A stretch of 64,000 nucleotides of DNA, taken from Bacteroidales bacterium UBA3290. Lineage in GTDB: Bacteria; Bacteroidota; Bacteroidia; Bacteroidales; UBA932. Under the pieces are notes generated by a model that saw only the letters and a program-made list of their open reading frames with translations, was not told the DNA's origin and searched no databases. The stretch is from assembly GCA_002361615.1 (NCBI GenBank), contig DETK01000019.1, positions 38,782 through 102,781 of the forward strand. Direction: 5' to 3'. Position 1 is the stretch's first letter. Each line of letters starts with the position of its first letter. The position numbers were made by a program, and so were the translations under genes. Positions 1 to 7,821 of this stretch are shown here, piece by piece.

Positions 1-266
1 AAGCCCTCCACGTGCTCGGCCTCGCGGCTGAGGAACGATTTGGGGATGAACAGCGGGAAATAGGCGTTCACATGGCCCGTCTCCTTGAACATCCGGTCGA
101 GCTCATGCTGCATCTTTTCCCAGATGGCGTAGCCATAGGGTTTGATGACCATGCAGCCGCGCACGGCGGACTGCTCGGCCAAATCGGCCTTTACCACCAG
201 ATTGTTGTACCACTGCGAATAATTGTCTTCCCGGTTCGTGACCTCCTTGTTCGAAACCTCTGCCAT
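1..266 (-). CDS. proS: Prolyl-tRNA synthetase, N-terminal part (cut by window edge)
   Basis: Charges tRNA-Pro with proline in the cytoplasm. Only the first 88 or so residues are in the window; the gene runs off the left edge. The start is ATG at 264-266, giving MAEVSNKEVTNREDNYSQWY. The stretches YSQWYNNLVVKADLAEQSAV and NAYFPLFIPKSFLSREAEHV match the class II catalytic core of the archaeal/eukaryote-type ProS that Bacteroidetes carry, not the longer bacterial type with an INS editing domain. It is divergent from the gene at 383. The assignment rests on recognised conserved residues. Confidence 0.93.
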   Translation of the reverse strand, partial: MAEVSNKEVTNREDNYSQWYNNLVVKADLAEQSAVRGCMVIKPYGYAIWEKMQHELDRMFKETGHVNAYFPLFIPKSFLSREAEHVEG

Positions 267-292
267 AACTTTTTTATTGGTATAAAAATTGA

Positions 293-300
293 TATATTTG
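293..300 (+). promoter_or_regulatory. Bacteroidetes -7 element (TATATTTG) for the 383 gene
   Basis: TATATTTG fits the Bacteroidetes sigma-ABfr -7 consensus TAnnTTTG and lies 82 bases before the lipoprotein start. No TTTG lies at the ideal 19-base spacing; only a T-run at 271-275 sits near the -33 position. Confidence is therefore moderate. Confidence 0.45.
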
Positions 301-346
301 CGTAAATTAAACGTCGGGCCCTGTTTGGTGTCCAATACGTGAAGCG

Positions 347-362
347 CAAAAATACAAAAATA
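347..362 (-). promoter_or_regulatory. Two tandem -7-like elements for proS
   Basis: On the minus strand TATTTTTG occurs twice back to back (362-355 and 354-347), each matching TAnnTTTG. They lie 80-95 bases upstream of the proS start. No clear -33 TTTG was found at standard spacing. Confidence 0.4.
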
Positions 363-382
363 AACTTACACAGGAGGTAAAA

Positions 383-1342
383 ATGAAAAACAAACGATTC
401 GGATTCCTCGTAATCCTTGCTTTTGCGGCACTTGCCAGCTCTTGTGGTACGTCGGGGTACTACTCCTCATCGGTGTACGACGACGGGATTTATTATCGCC
501 CTACTGCCCAGTCACGCGCCAAGATGGTCGCCGAGCAGCAGGCCCAGCGTGAACAGCAGCGGCAGCGTCAATACGATCAATATCTTGCAAAAGACGAGGA
601 CGGAAATCTCTACGTGGTGACGGAACTTCTGGACGGCGAGACCTATGAATCGCGGCTCCACAAGTTCGACAGTCCCTGGTACACCAACTCCATCTGGTAC
701 GGTGGCTGGTACTCTCCCTGGTACAATCCCTGGTGGTACTCCTACCCTTACTACGGAAACAGCTGGACCTGGGGTTACGCCTGGCTCGACAGCTACTACG
801 GATGGGGATATCCCTACTATTACGGACGCTACAACCCGTATTACTACAGCTGGGGCGGCTGGTATGATCCCTGGTACTGGGGCGCCGGCTACGCAGGCTG
901 GTACGGTCTCGAACGCTGGGCCTACCGGTATGGTCCCCGCGACTACTGGTATCACCACGGTCACGTAGGTCCGGGTCCGGGCCCCAGCAAGCACGGACAC
1001 AACGTAGTCTACACCCCGCGCAACAGCGCAACCGGCAGCGGCATGTACCGCACTACCGGAACCTCGGGAAGCCGTGGCATGTACTCCACCCGTCGCACCA
1101 GTTCCGGCGGTACCGTGAGCACCCGCACCTCTACCGGAACGGTCCGCAGCAATGCCGGCAGCAGGCCTACCCGTACCGGCGCCAGCGGCGGTGGCAGCTA
1201 CTCCCGCTCGAGCGGTGGCTATAGCGGCAGCACCGGCGGCGGCTTCAGTGGCTCGAGCAGCTCCGGCGGCTTCAGCGGCGGCTCTTCCGGCGGCGGACGC
1301 AGCGTGAGCGGCGGCAGCCACAGCGGCGGCGGCAGACGCTAA
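383..1342 (+). CDS. Tyr/Trp/Gly-rich surface lipoprotein of unknown function
   Basis: The 319-residue protein starts with a lipoprotein signal (lipobox ASSC, Cys21), so it is probably exported and lipidated. After a short QR-rich helix (residues about 50-65) comes a segment, about 95-190, made mostly of Tyr, Trp, Gly and Pro with repeats such as WYSPWYNPWWYSYPYYG. The last 100 residues are low-complexity Gly/Ser/Thr/Arg. No catalytic motif is visible. The composition suggests an adhesive or envelope-coating protein, but that is inference. A strong ribosome site, AGGAGGT at 372-378, precedes the ATG, which is unusual in this genome. The FadL-like gene follows 36 bases later and may be co-transcribed. 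Confidence 0.8.
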   Translation: MKNKRFGFLVILAFAALASSCGTSGYYSSSVYDDGIYYRPTAQSRAKMVAEQQAQREQQRQRQYDQYLAKDEDGNLYVVTELLDGETYESRLHKFDSPWYTNSIWYGGWYSPWYNPWWYSYPYYGNSWTWGYAWLDSYYGWGYPYYYGRYNPYYYSWGGWYDPWYWGAGYAGWYGLERWAYRYGPRDYWYHHGHVGPGPGPSKHGHNVVYTPRNSATGSGMYRTTGTSGSRGMYSTRRTSSGGTVSTRTSTGTVRSNAGSRPTRTGASGGGSYSRSSGGYSGSTGGGFSGSSSSGGFSGGSSGGGRSVSGGSHSGGGRR

Positions 1343-1378
1343 CCCATTCCCACAACCCTCTTAAAATTTGAACAAGCC

Positions 1379-2932
1379 ATGAAAAAGATAGCAACGCTCT
1401 TCCTGTCCTTGTGCCTGGCGGCCGGTCTCTTCGCACAGACCGCGAACGACGCCCTCGGCATCGCACAGGAATATACTGAAGGTACCGCACGCTCGATGGC
1501 CATGGGTAATGCCTTCACAGCTCTTGGCGGCGATCTGGGCGCCATCGGCATCAACCCGGCCAGCTCCGGCGTGATGCGCTACTCGCAGCTCACCTTCACG
1601 CCTTCGATAACCACAACCCAGCACAACACGGACTACCTGGGCAGAAGCGCCTCGACGAGGAATACCGGGATGACCATCTCGAACTTCGGCACCGTGCTGA
1701 GCTTCGATACCGGACGCTACGACGGCCTGCTGAACTACAACTTCGGCTTCGTATACAACAAGTCGAACAGTTTCCGTTCGGCCCTGCGCGCCGAAGGTAC
1801 GACCGACAACTCCTCGATGCTGAGTTCCATCGCCGCCGGCCTGGAAGGCATCGAATGGGAGACGATCGACCTGGAGAAGACCAGCAATCCCTACACTTCC
1901 ACCTATGCCTCCTGGCCCGGCATCCTGGCCTGGAACACCTACGTGCTGGCGCCGCTGTCCTTCCTGGGCGGCAAGTACGCCGACGTGAATGATTCCTACA
2001 TGGCCTCGACCGAAAACTACAACGAGCTCACCGACGAACTGAGCATCGGCGGTCCCCTCAACCAGCGTTTCAACCGCAAGACCCGCGGCAGCAACGAGGA
2101 ATACGCCCTGAACTTCGGCGGCAACTTCTCCGACTTCCTCTATTTCGGCATCAACGTGGATTTCCACACCATCAGCCAGACCACGGAAGAATACTATGAG
2201 GAGAAAGCCCAGAACCCGGACCACTTCCAGGACGGTTTCGTCTCGATGGACAACAGCTTCTGGCTCCACACGGCAGGAAGCGGCGTCAACTTCAAGTTCG
2301 GCGCCATCGTCACGCCGTTCGCCGGCCTGCGCCTCGGCGCCACGGTGACCTCGCCGACCTGGTACAACCTCACCGACGAGTGGGACTACACGATGAACAC
2401 CGCCTTCAACAACGGCAACACCTACACGGAATACTCCCCGACAGGCACCTATTCCTACAAGATCAAGACCCCGATGCGCTGGAGCGTAGGCGCCGCCTAC
2501 ACTTTCTGGAACAGGGGCCTGATCAGCGTGGACTATGAGGGCGTGAACTATGCGGGCACCCGCATCAGCGAGATCCGCGGCGGCGAAGGCAACTACACCC
2601 AGGAAAACCGCTACATCGAGCAGACCTTCACCAACGCGCATATCATCCGGGTTGGCGCCGAGATCCGCGCCACCGACTGGCTCTCGCTCCGCGGTGGTTT
2701 CCAGAACTACTCGCCGGCCGTCAAGGGAGGCGCCAGCCGCAAGGCCTACAGCGCCGGCCTGGGCTTCAACATCAGCCCGACCTTCTCGGTCGACCTTGCC
2801 TGGAGCCGTCTCGCCGGCACGGCCGACACCTTCCAGCTCTACGACGACTACTCCAGCGCCGTGACGGTTCCCACGGGCACCGACTGGCACAGCATGAGCA
2901 AAGCCGTCTGCACGCTGGCGATCAAATTCTGA
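1379..2932 (+). CDS. OmpP1/FadL/TodX-like outer-membrane beta-barrel protein
   Basis: Predicted outer-membrane channel for hydrophobic compounds. It has 517 residues with a signal peptide ending about AGLFAQ (residue 20). The region after it, GTARSMAMGNAFTALGGDLG followed by AIGINPAS, is the hallmark N-terminus of Bacteroidetes FadL/OmpP1-type proteins. The rest alternates aromatic and polar residues as expected of beta strands and ends in Phe (AIKF*), the usual barrel-assembly signal. Its 3' end overlaps the convergent WbqC-like gene by 11 bases. The substrate is unknown; long-chain fatty acids would fit the family and the fatty-acid operon at 57-64 kb, but this is speculation. Confidence 0.8.
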   Translation: MKKIATLFLSLCLAAGLFAQTANDALGIAQEYTEGTARSMAMGNAFTALGGDLGAIGINPASSGVMRYSQLTFTPSITTTQHNTDYLGRSASTRNTGMTISNFGTVLSFDTGRYDGLLNYNFGFVYNKSNSFRSALRAEGTTDNSSMLSSIAAGLEGIEWETIDLEKTSNPYTSTYASWPGILAWNTYVLAPLSFLGGKYADVNDSYMASTENYNELTDELSIGGPLNQRFNRKTRGSNEEYALNFGGNFSDFLYFGINVDFHTISQTTEEYYEEKAQNPDHFQDGFVSMDNSFWLHTAGSGVNFKFGAIVTPFAGLRLGATVTSPTWYNLTDEWDYTMNTAFNNGNTYTEYSPTGTYSYKIKTPMRWSVGAAYTFWNRGLISVDYEGVNYAGTRISEIRGGEGNYTQENRYIEQTFTNAHIIRVGAEIRATDWLSLRGGFQNYSPAVKGGASRKAYSAGLGFNISPTFSVDLAWSRLAGTADTFQLYDDYSSAVTVPTGTDWHSMSKAVCTLAIKF

Positions 2933-3599
2933 GAAAAGCACCGGCGCCGGGGCCTTCGGCCGACAGCAGGTCGATGACCGACAAGTCCGGAATGAAACCG
3001 GCACCCGGTTCCCGGTTCACGAAAACCTGATAATAAGCCTGCTCGCAACCATATTCCGCGAGCAGGCTTCTTCCTTTGTATTTGGGCTGGATGACACTCC
3101 GGCCATCGAAGAGATGCCCGGCCGGGGCCGGAGATGACACGGCCTCGTAATCCTTGACAAAAGACTCCGTCAGGGAAACGGGGGTGGAAAGGCCGAGAAG
3201 TTCCAGCAGTTTTTCCAGCAGCTTCCCATTCAGGTCGAAGAGAAAGGCCGGCTTGCTTTCCAGGATGGGGACCAGTTCATCGGCATAGTAATCGTAGAAA
3301 GCAGAAGCATTATAGGCGGCTTCCAGGGCGCGGATATGGTGCTGGAGCCAGGGTTCGCTGTAATCGATGCGGATGTCACGGATGGGGCGGCTGCGGCGCT
3401 CTTCCTTCATCACCGGGATGGAAAGGTCCTCGGGACCAGCCGCCGAGAAGATCCGGCAGCGGCTGCGCCACGACTGCTTCTGATAGGCCTCGTGCTGCTC
3501 GATGAGCACCCGGTCGCTGTGGGCGATGGCAAAGAAATACGATACCGGCGGCAGATAGGCCGTCGTAAGCACGCTGCAGGAGAAGTGCGGAGCCGTCAT
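2922..3599 (-). CDS. WbqC-like family protein
   Basis: The 225-residue protein matches the WbqC-like family, often found near O-antigen and lipid A genes and of unproven function. The family signature is visible as TTAYLPPVSYFFAIAHSDRV near the N-terminus, the conserved basic core (QKQSWRSRCRI), and KEERRSRPIRDIRIDYSEPW. It is the last gene of the lpxD-lpxC-lpxA operon. Its ATG (3597-3599) overlaps the lpxA stop (3596-3598) as ATGA, so translation is probably coupled. A role in envelope glycan or lipid A modification is inferred from position only. Confidence 0.8.
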   Translation of the reverse strand: MTAPHFSCSVLTTAYLPPVSYFFAIAHSDRVLIEQHEAYQKQSWRSRCRIFSAAGPEDLSIPVMKEERRSRPIRDIRIDYSEPWLQHHIRALEAAYNASAFYDYYADELVPILESKPAFLFDLNGKLLEKLLELLGLSTPVSLTESFVKDYEAVSSPAPAGHLFDGRSVIQPKYKGRSLLAEYGCEQAYYQVFVNREPGAGFIPDLSVIDLLSAEGPGAGAFLRI

Positions 3600-4372
3600 C
3601 GGACAATGCCCCGCTTGGAAGACTCGATGAAGTGCAGGATCTTGTTGCGATGTTCGCTCACTTCGAACAGTTCGCTCACCTGCCGGCAGGCATCCGACAC
3701 GTTCAACCCGCTGTTGTAAATCAACTTGTAGATGGCGCTGATTTCGTTGATGGTCTCGATCGGGAAATTGCGGCGGCGCAGGCCGATCAGGTTGACGCCC
3801 TCAAAGATGGCCGGATTGCGACCGGTAATCGCATAGGGCGGGACATCTTTCGTAACCCCCGAAGCACCGCCCAGCATGGCGTGTTCGCCGATGTGGGAGA
3901 ACTGGTGCACCATCGTTCCACCGCCGACGACAGCCCAGTCGTCGACGTCCACTTCACCGGCAAAGCCGGAGAAGCTCGAGAAGACGCAATGGTCGCCGAT
4001 GCGGCAGTCGTGGGCAATATGCACATACGACATGATCAGGCAGTCGGAGCCGACACGGGTCAGGAGTTTACCGCTGGCTTCCGTGCCCCGGTTGATGGTG
4101 GCGCATTCCCGGATGGTGGTGCGGTCGCCCACCTCGACCCAGGTCTCTTCGCCGTGGAACTTCAGGTCCTGGGGAATGGCGCCGATTACGGCGCCGGGAA
4201 AGACCCTGCAGCCCCGGCCCAGCCGGACATAGTCGAAAATGGTCACGTTGGGGCCGATCCAGCAGTCGTCGCCGATCTCCACGTGTTCGGCGATGGTCGT
4301 AAAGGGAGAGATCGTCACACCCCGGCCGATCCGGGCCCCGGGATGGACATTGGTCATGTTATCGTTCATCAT
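3596..4372 (-). CDS. lpxA: UDP-N-acetylglucosamine acyltransferase LpxA
   Basis: First step of lipid A synthesis: transfers a 3-hydroxyacyl chain from ACP to O3 of UDP-GlcNAc in the cytoplasm. About 258 residues, usual for the family. Hexapeptide-repeat beta-helix pattern runs from PGARIGRGVTISPFTTI to about residue 190; the catalytic His lies in YVHIAHDCRIGDH; a helical C-terminal domain follows. An open frame extends upstream to 4411, but MMNDNMTNVHPGARIG at 4372 (or 4369) is the family-like start and overlaps the end of lpxC by 11-14 bases. It is the third gene of the operon, before the WbqC-like gene. Confidence 0.95.
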   Translation of the reverse strand: MMNDNMTNVHPGARIGRGVTISPFTTIAEHVEIGDDCWIGPNVTIFDYVRLGRGCRVFPGAVIGAIPQDLKFHGEETWVEVGDRTTIRECATINRGTEASGKLLTRVGSDCLIMSYVHIAHDCRIGDHCVFSSFSGFAGEVDVDDWAVVGGGTMVHQFSHIGEHAMLGGASGVTKDVPPYAITGRNPAIFEGVNLIGLRRRNFPIETINEISAIYKLIYNSGLNVSDACRQVSELFEVSEHRNKILHFIESSKRGIVR

Positions 4373-5201
4373 ACAAATCCAAGAAACGTTTGAGTGCCTG
4401 GGTATTGACACGGTGGCCCGGCTTGTAGGCCGTTACCTTCCCCTGAATGGGACGGCCGGCCAGGCAGAAATCGCCGAGCAGGTCGAGGAGCTTGTGCCGG
4501 GCAAGTTCGTTTTCAAAATATGGTTTCTTTCCGCCCAGATAGCCTTTCGGTTCGTCGACTACCAGCGCATTGTCGAGCGTCCCGCCTTTGATCAATCCCA
4601 GCTTGAGCAGGAATTCAACTTCCTGGAAGAAGCAGAAAGTCCGGCACGGAGCTATCTCCCGGGCATAGTTGTCGCCAGCCGTGAAGCCGGCTTGTTGAAT
4701 GCCGACGACTTCTGAGCGGTAATCGATGGTTACTTCGAACGAAGGCGCAGCGGCGGGCTCAATGGTGATGCAGGAGTCGCTGCGTGTATCTTCATAGACG
4801 AAAGGCTCCTTCACAACCAGGACATCGCGCGGAACTTCCTGTTCCAAGAGTCCCACGGAGAGAAAGGCTTCGGCATAGGGCTTGGCACTGCCGTCAAGGA
4901 TGGGCAGTTCCGGCGCATCGAGCTCCACGCGTGCATTATCCACGCCCATCCCGTAAAGTGCCGAGAGCAGATGCTCCGCCGTAACGACTTTCACGCCCTT
5001 GCCGGCGAGCGAGGTACTGCGGCGCGTCTGGCTCACATACGCTACGCGGGCCGGCAGCAGGGCGTCAGGGCCCAGGTCGGTCCGGTGGAAAAGGATGCCC
5101 GTACCTGCAGGCGCCGGCAGGACCTGCATCGTGACGGGTTTTCCGCCATGAAGGCCTTTGCCCGAAAAAGAACAGGGAGCTTGTAGGGTATGCTGGTTCA
5201 T
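4359..5201 (-). CDS. lpxC: UDP-3-O-acyl-N-acetylglucosamine deacetylase LpxC, without FabZ domain
   Basis: Zn-dependent committed step of lipid A synthesis. Start ATG at 5199-5201 (MNQHTLQ) is preceded by AGAAAGG; the longer frame to 5258 has no family support. Zinc ligands are visible: His in VVTAEHLLSALYGMGVDN and the HxxxD of ARHKLLDLLGD; the catalytic His is in YKPGHRVN. The protein is about 280 residues and ends soon after that motif (LKRFLDLYDER*). In most Bacteroidetes LpxC is fused to a C-terminal FabZ dehydratase of about 150 residues; here the stop is followed at once by lpxA, so the fusion is absent. Second gene of the operon. Confidence 0.95.
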   Translation of the reverse strand: MNQHTLQAPCSFSGKGLHGGKPVTMQVLPAPAGTGILFHRTDLGPDALLPARVAYVSQTRRSTSLAGKGVKVVTAEHLLSALYGMGVDNARVELDAPELPILDGSAKPYAEAFLSVGLLEQEVPRDVLVVKEPFVYEDTRSDSCITIEPAAAPSFEVTIDYRSEVVGIQQAGFTAGDNYAREIAPCRTFCFFQEVEFLLKLGLIKGGTLDNALVVDEPKGYLGGKKPYFENELARHKLLDLLGDFCLAGRPIQGKVTAYKPGHRVNTQALKRFLDLYDER

Positions 5202-5217
5202 CCTTTCTAAAAAAAAC

Positions 5218-6174
5218 TTATTGATCCGTGCCGCTCCGCTTGAAATGCGCGTAGGCACGCATATAGGTGCGATAATCCAGTGCAGGATAGCCCATCAGTT
5301 TCCGGCCGCTGGTGCGCACGTCGCCGATGATGCCGCTCTGGCCTGCCAGGACCGTTTTGTCGGCCACCGAGACGTGGCCGGCAATGCCGGACTGGCCGCC
5401 GATCGTACAGTTCGCACCCACCTTGGCCGATCCGGCGATGCCGCTCAGGGCCGCCATCACGGTATCGTGCCCCACTTCGACATTGTGGGCCACCTGGCAG
5501 AGGTTGTCGATCTTGACCCCCTTGCGTACGATGGTCGAACCCATTGTGGCGCGGTCGACCGTCGCGTTGGCGCCGATCTCCACATCATCTTCGAGCACCA
5601 CGTTGCCCAGCTGGGGAATCTTGCGATAGCTGCCGTCTTCCTGCGGGGCGAAGCCGAAGCCGTCGGCGCCGATCACCACTCCGGGGTGCAGGATGCATCC
5701 GTCCCCGATCACGCAGTCGTGGCCGATGCGCACGCCCGGATAGAGGATACAGTTCTTCCCTACTTTCACGCGGGGGCCCAGATAGACCTGCGGGTAGATA
5801 TATGTGCCCTTCCCTATCTTTGCGGAAAAGGCGATGGAGCGACGCAGGGAAAGCCTGGCACAGAGCCGGTTACCGCGCTTGCGCGCAGCGCGCATCCGGT
5901 TGAAGAAGTCGAGCAGGACGGATACCGCCGCATAGGCGTCGTCCACCCGGATAAGCGTGGCGGGTACCGCTTTTTTGGGTTCGAAAGACTTGTTGACCAG
6001 CAGGACGCTGGCTTTTGTATCGTAGATGTAATGCTCGTATTTGGGATTGGCCAGGAAACAGACATCTCCCCGCCGGGCCTGCTCGATGCGGGCAGGGCCC
6101 GTGACCACGGTCGCGGGGTCGCCCACAATCTCGCCGCCGAGAAGGTCTGCCAGTGTTTGCGCGCTTATTTCCAT
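5218..6174 (-). CDS. lpxD: UDP-3-O-acylglucosamine N-acyltransferase LpxD
   Basis: Third acyl-transfer enzyme of lipid A synthesis. Start at ATG 6172-6174 (MEISAQTLADLLGGEIVG), which begins the family's uridine-binding N-terminal domain; 318 residues, slightly shorter than typical. The central hexapeptide beta-helix (from about residue 105) contains the catalytic His in LCQVAHNVEVGH and the conserved VIGADGFGFAPQEDGSYRKI. The C-terminal helix carries YRTYMRAYAHFKR. It opens the lpxD-lpxC-lpxA-wbqC operon, with 16 bases to lpxC. Confidence 0.95.
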   Translation of the reverse strand: MEISAQTLADLLGGEIVGDPATVVTGPARIEQARRGDVCFLANPKYEHYIYDTKASVLLVNKSFEPKKAVPATLIRVDDAYAAVSVLLDFFNRMRAARKRGNRLCARLSLRRSIAFSAKIGKGTYIYPQVYLGPRVKVGKNCILYPGVRIGHDCVIGDGCILHPGVVIGADGFGFAPQEDGSYRKIPQLGNVVLEDDVEIGANATVDRATMGSTIVRKGVKIDNLCQVAHNVEVGHDTVMAALSGIAGSAKVGANCTIGGQSGIAGHVSVADKTVLAGQSGIIGDVRTSGRKLMGYPALDYRTYMRAYAHFKRSGTDQ

Positions 6175-6183
6175 ACTGTACTG

Positions 6184-6191
6184 CAAAAATA
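6184..6191 (-). promoter_or_regulatory. -7 element for the lpxD operon
   Basis: TATTTTTG on the minus strand (6191-6184) matches TAnnTTTG, only 10 bases before the lpxD ATG, so the transcript would be nearly leaderless. No TTTG lies at 19-base spacing. Confidence 0.4.
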
Positions 6192-6210
6192 GAACTTTTA
6201 GCGCAAAAAA

Positions 6211-6241
6211 TTTGCCATTTAATCTGATATTGCTAAATTTG
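6211..6241 (+). promoter_or_regulatory. Promoter for rimP-nusA-infB-purB
   Basis: TTTG at 6211-6214, a 19-base spacer, and TAAATTTG at 6234-6241 reproduce the Bacteroidetes -33/-7 consensus exactly. The start site would be near 6248, about 45 bases before rimP. Confidence 0.75.
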
Positions 6242-6293
6242 CGGCGATTTGAGGGGACGCGAGGTCTCCTTTTTTTATGCAACTTAAGTCACT

Positions 6294-6524
6294 ATGATCC
6301 TCAAACAGACCATCGAAGCCCTCGCACAGGAACACCTGCAGGGTACGGAGCTCTCCCTGGTGGAAGTCTCCGTCAGTGAAGACAACGACATCGAAGTGAT
6401 CATCACCCGCGAAGGCGGCGGCGTGTCGATCGACGACTGCGTGGCGCTGAGCCGCTTCATCGAATCGCGCCTCGACCGCGACAAGGAAGATTTCTCGCTG
6501 ATGGTAGGATCGGCCGGCATCTAG
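6294..6524 (+). CDS. rimP: Ribosome maturation factor RimP, N-terminal domain only
   Basis: RimP assists 30S subunit maturation and normally has about 150 residues in two domains. This one has 76. The N-terminal alpha/beta domain is complete: LVEVSVSEDNDIEVIITREG, then VSIDDCVALSRFIESRLDRD, ending MVGSAGI*. In full-length RimP the SAG(L/I) turn leads into S-P-L/F-K and the SH3-like C-terminal domain; here a TAG follows at once, and only 33 non-coding bases separate it from nusA. No frame in that gap could encode the missing domain, so this is a clean loss and not a frameshift. The place before nusA-infB is the usual one, which supports the identification. Confidence 0.85.
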   Translation: MILKQTIEALAQEHLQGTELSLVEVSVSEDNDIEVIITREGGGVSIDDCVALSRFIESRLDRDKEDFSLMVGSAGI

Positions 6525-6557
6525 GACAGACGAACAAGAATAAAAAAACGATATACA

Positions 6558-7796
6558 ATGGAAGTCAATCTGATCAGCACATTCGCTGAATTCAAGGAAC
6601 TCAAGAACATCGACCGTCCCACGCTGATGAGCGTGCTGGAAGACATCTTCCGCACCCAGCTCGCCCGCATGTACGGCGATGCCGACAATTTCGATATCAT
6701 CATCAACATCGACAAGGGAGACATCTCCATCATCCGCAACCGGAAGGTCGTCGAGACCGTCGAGGATCCCAACAAGGAGATCTCGCTCGAAGAGGTCCAG
6801 AAGATCGACGACTCCTACGAGATCGGCGAGGAGTATCCCGAAGAGGTCCCGATGTCGAGCTTCGGCCGCCGCGGCATCCTCAACCTGCGGCAGAACCTTT
6901 CCAGCCGCATCACCGACATCGAGAAAGGCAATCTCTACAAGAAATACGTGGACAAGGTGGGCGACATCCTGGTGGGTGAAGTCTATCAGGCCTGGAAGAA
7001 GGAAGTGCTGGTGATGGACGAAGACGGCAACGAACTGGTCCTGCCCAAGAGCGAGCAGATCCCTTCCGATTTCTTCCGCAAGGGCGACACCGTCAAGGCC
7101 GTCATCCTCAGCGTGGAGATGCGCAACAGTTCACCGGTGATCACGCTTTCGCGCACTTCGAACCTCTTCCTCGAAAGACTCTTCGAACAGGAGGTCCCTG
7201 AAATCTTCGACGGCCTGATCACCATCAAGAAGGTGGTCCGCATGCCCGGAGAGCGCGCCAAAGTGGCTGTGGAGTCCTACGACGAGCGCATCGACCCGGT
7301 CGGCGCCTGCGTCGGCGTGAAAGGCTCGCGTATCCACGGCATCGTCCGCGAACTGCGCAACGAAAACATCGACATCATCAACTGGACGACCAATACCCAG
7401 CTGCTGGTCCAGCGTGCGCTTTCGCCGGCCAAGATCTCGTCGATCCGCATCGACGAAGAGAGCAAGAGCATCCACATCGACCTGGAAGCCAGCGAACTGG
7501 CTCTGGCCATCGGTCGTGGCGGCAGCAACATCCTGCTGGCCGAACAGCTCTCGGGCTACAAGATCGACGTCTACCGCCTGGGCGACCAGCAGCAGGAAGA
7601 CGAAGAAGACGTGCTGCTCGACGACTTCGCCGACGAAATCGACGACTGGATCATCGAGTCCCTCAAGAAGATCGGCTGCGACACGGCCAAGAGCGTGCTC
7701 GCCCTTTCGACCGAGGAGGTGATGCAGCGCGCCGACCTCGAAGAAGAGACCGTCCAGGATGTGCAGCGCATCCTCAGGGCAGAGTTCGAAAACTAA
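6558..7796 (+). CDS. nusA: Transcription elongation/termination factor NusA
   Basis: Binds RNA polymerase and nascent RNA to modulate pausing, termination and antitermination. 412 residues, normal for Bacteroidetes. N-terminal polymerase-binding domain (1 to about 125), S1 domain starting near VGDILVGEVYQAWKKEVLVM, KH1 with the ERIDPVGACVGVKGSRI signature, and KH2 with LAIGRGGSNILLAEQLSGYK. A short acidic linker (QQQEDEEDVLLDD) leads to a C-terminal helical segment. It lies between rimP and infB in the widely conserved order. Confidence 0.97.
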   Translation: MEVNLISTFAEFKELKNIDRPTLMSVLEDIFRTQLARMYGDADNFDIIINIDKGDISIIRNRKVVETVEDPNKEISLEEVQKIDDSYEIGEEYPEEVPMSSFGRRGILNLRQNLSSRITDIEKGNLYKKYVDKVGDILVGEVYQAWKKEVLVMDEDGNELVLPKSEQIPSDFFRKGDTVKAVILSVEMRNSSPVITLSRTSNLFLERLFEQEVPEIFDGLITIKKVVRMPGERAKVAVESYDERIDPVGACVGVKGSRIHGIVRELRNENIDIINWTTNTQLLVQRALSPAKISSIRIDEESKSIHIDLEASELALAIGRGGSNILLAEQLSGYKIDVYRLGDQQQEDEEDVLLDDFADEIDDWIIESLKKIGCDTAKSVLALSTEEVMQRADLEEETVQDVQRILRAEFEN

Positions 7797-7821
7797 AAAA
7801 ACATAAACGGGAGAAGCAAGT

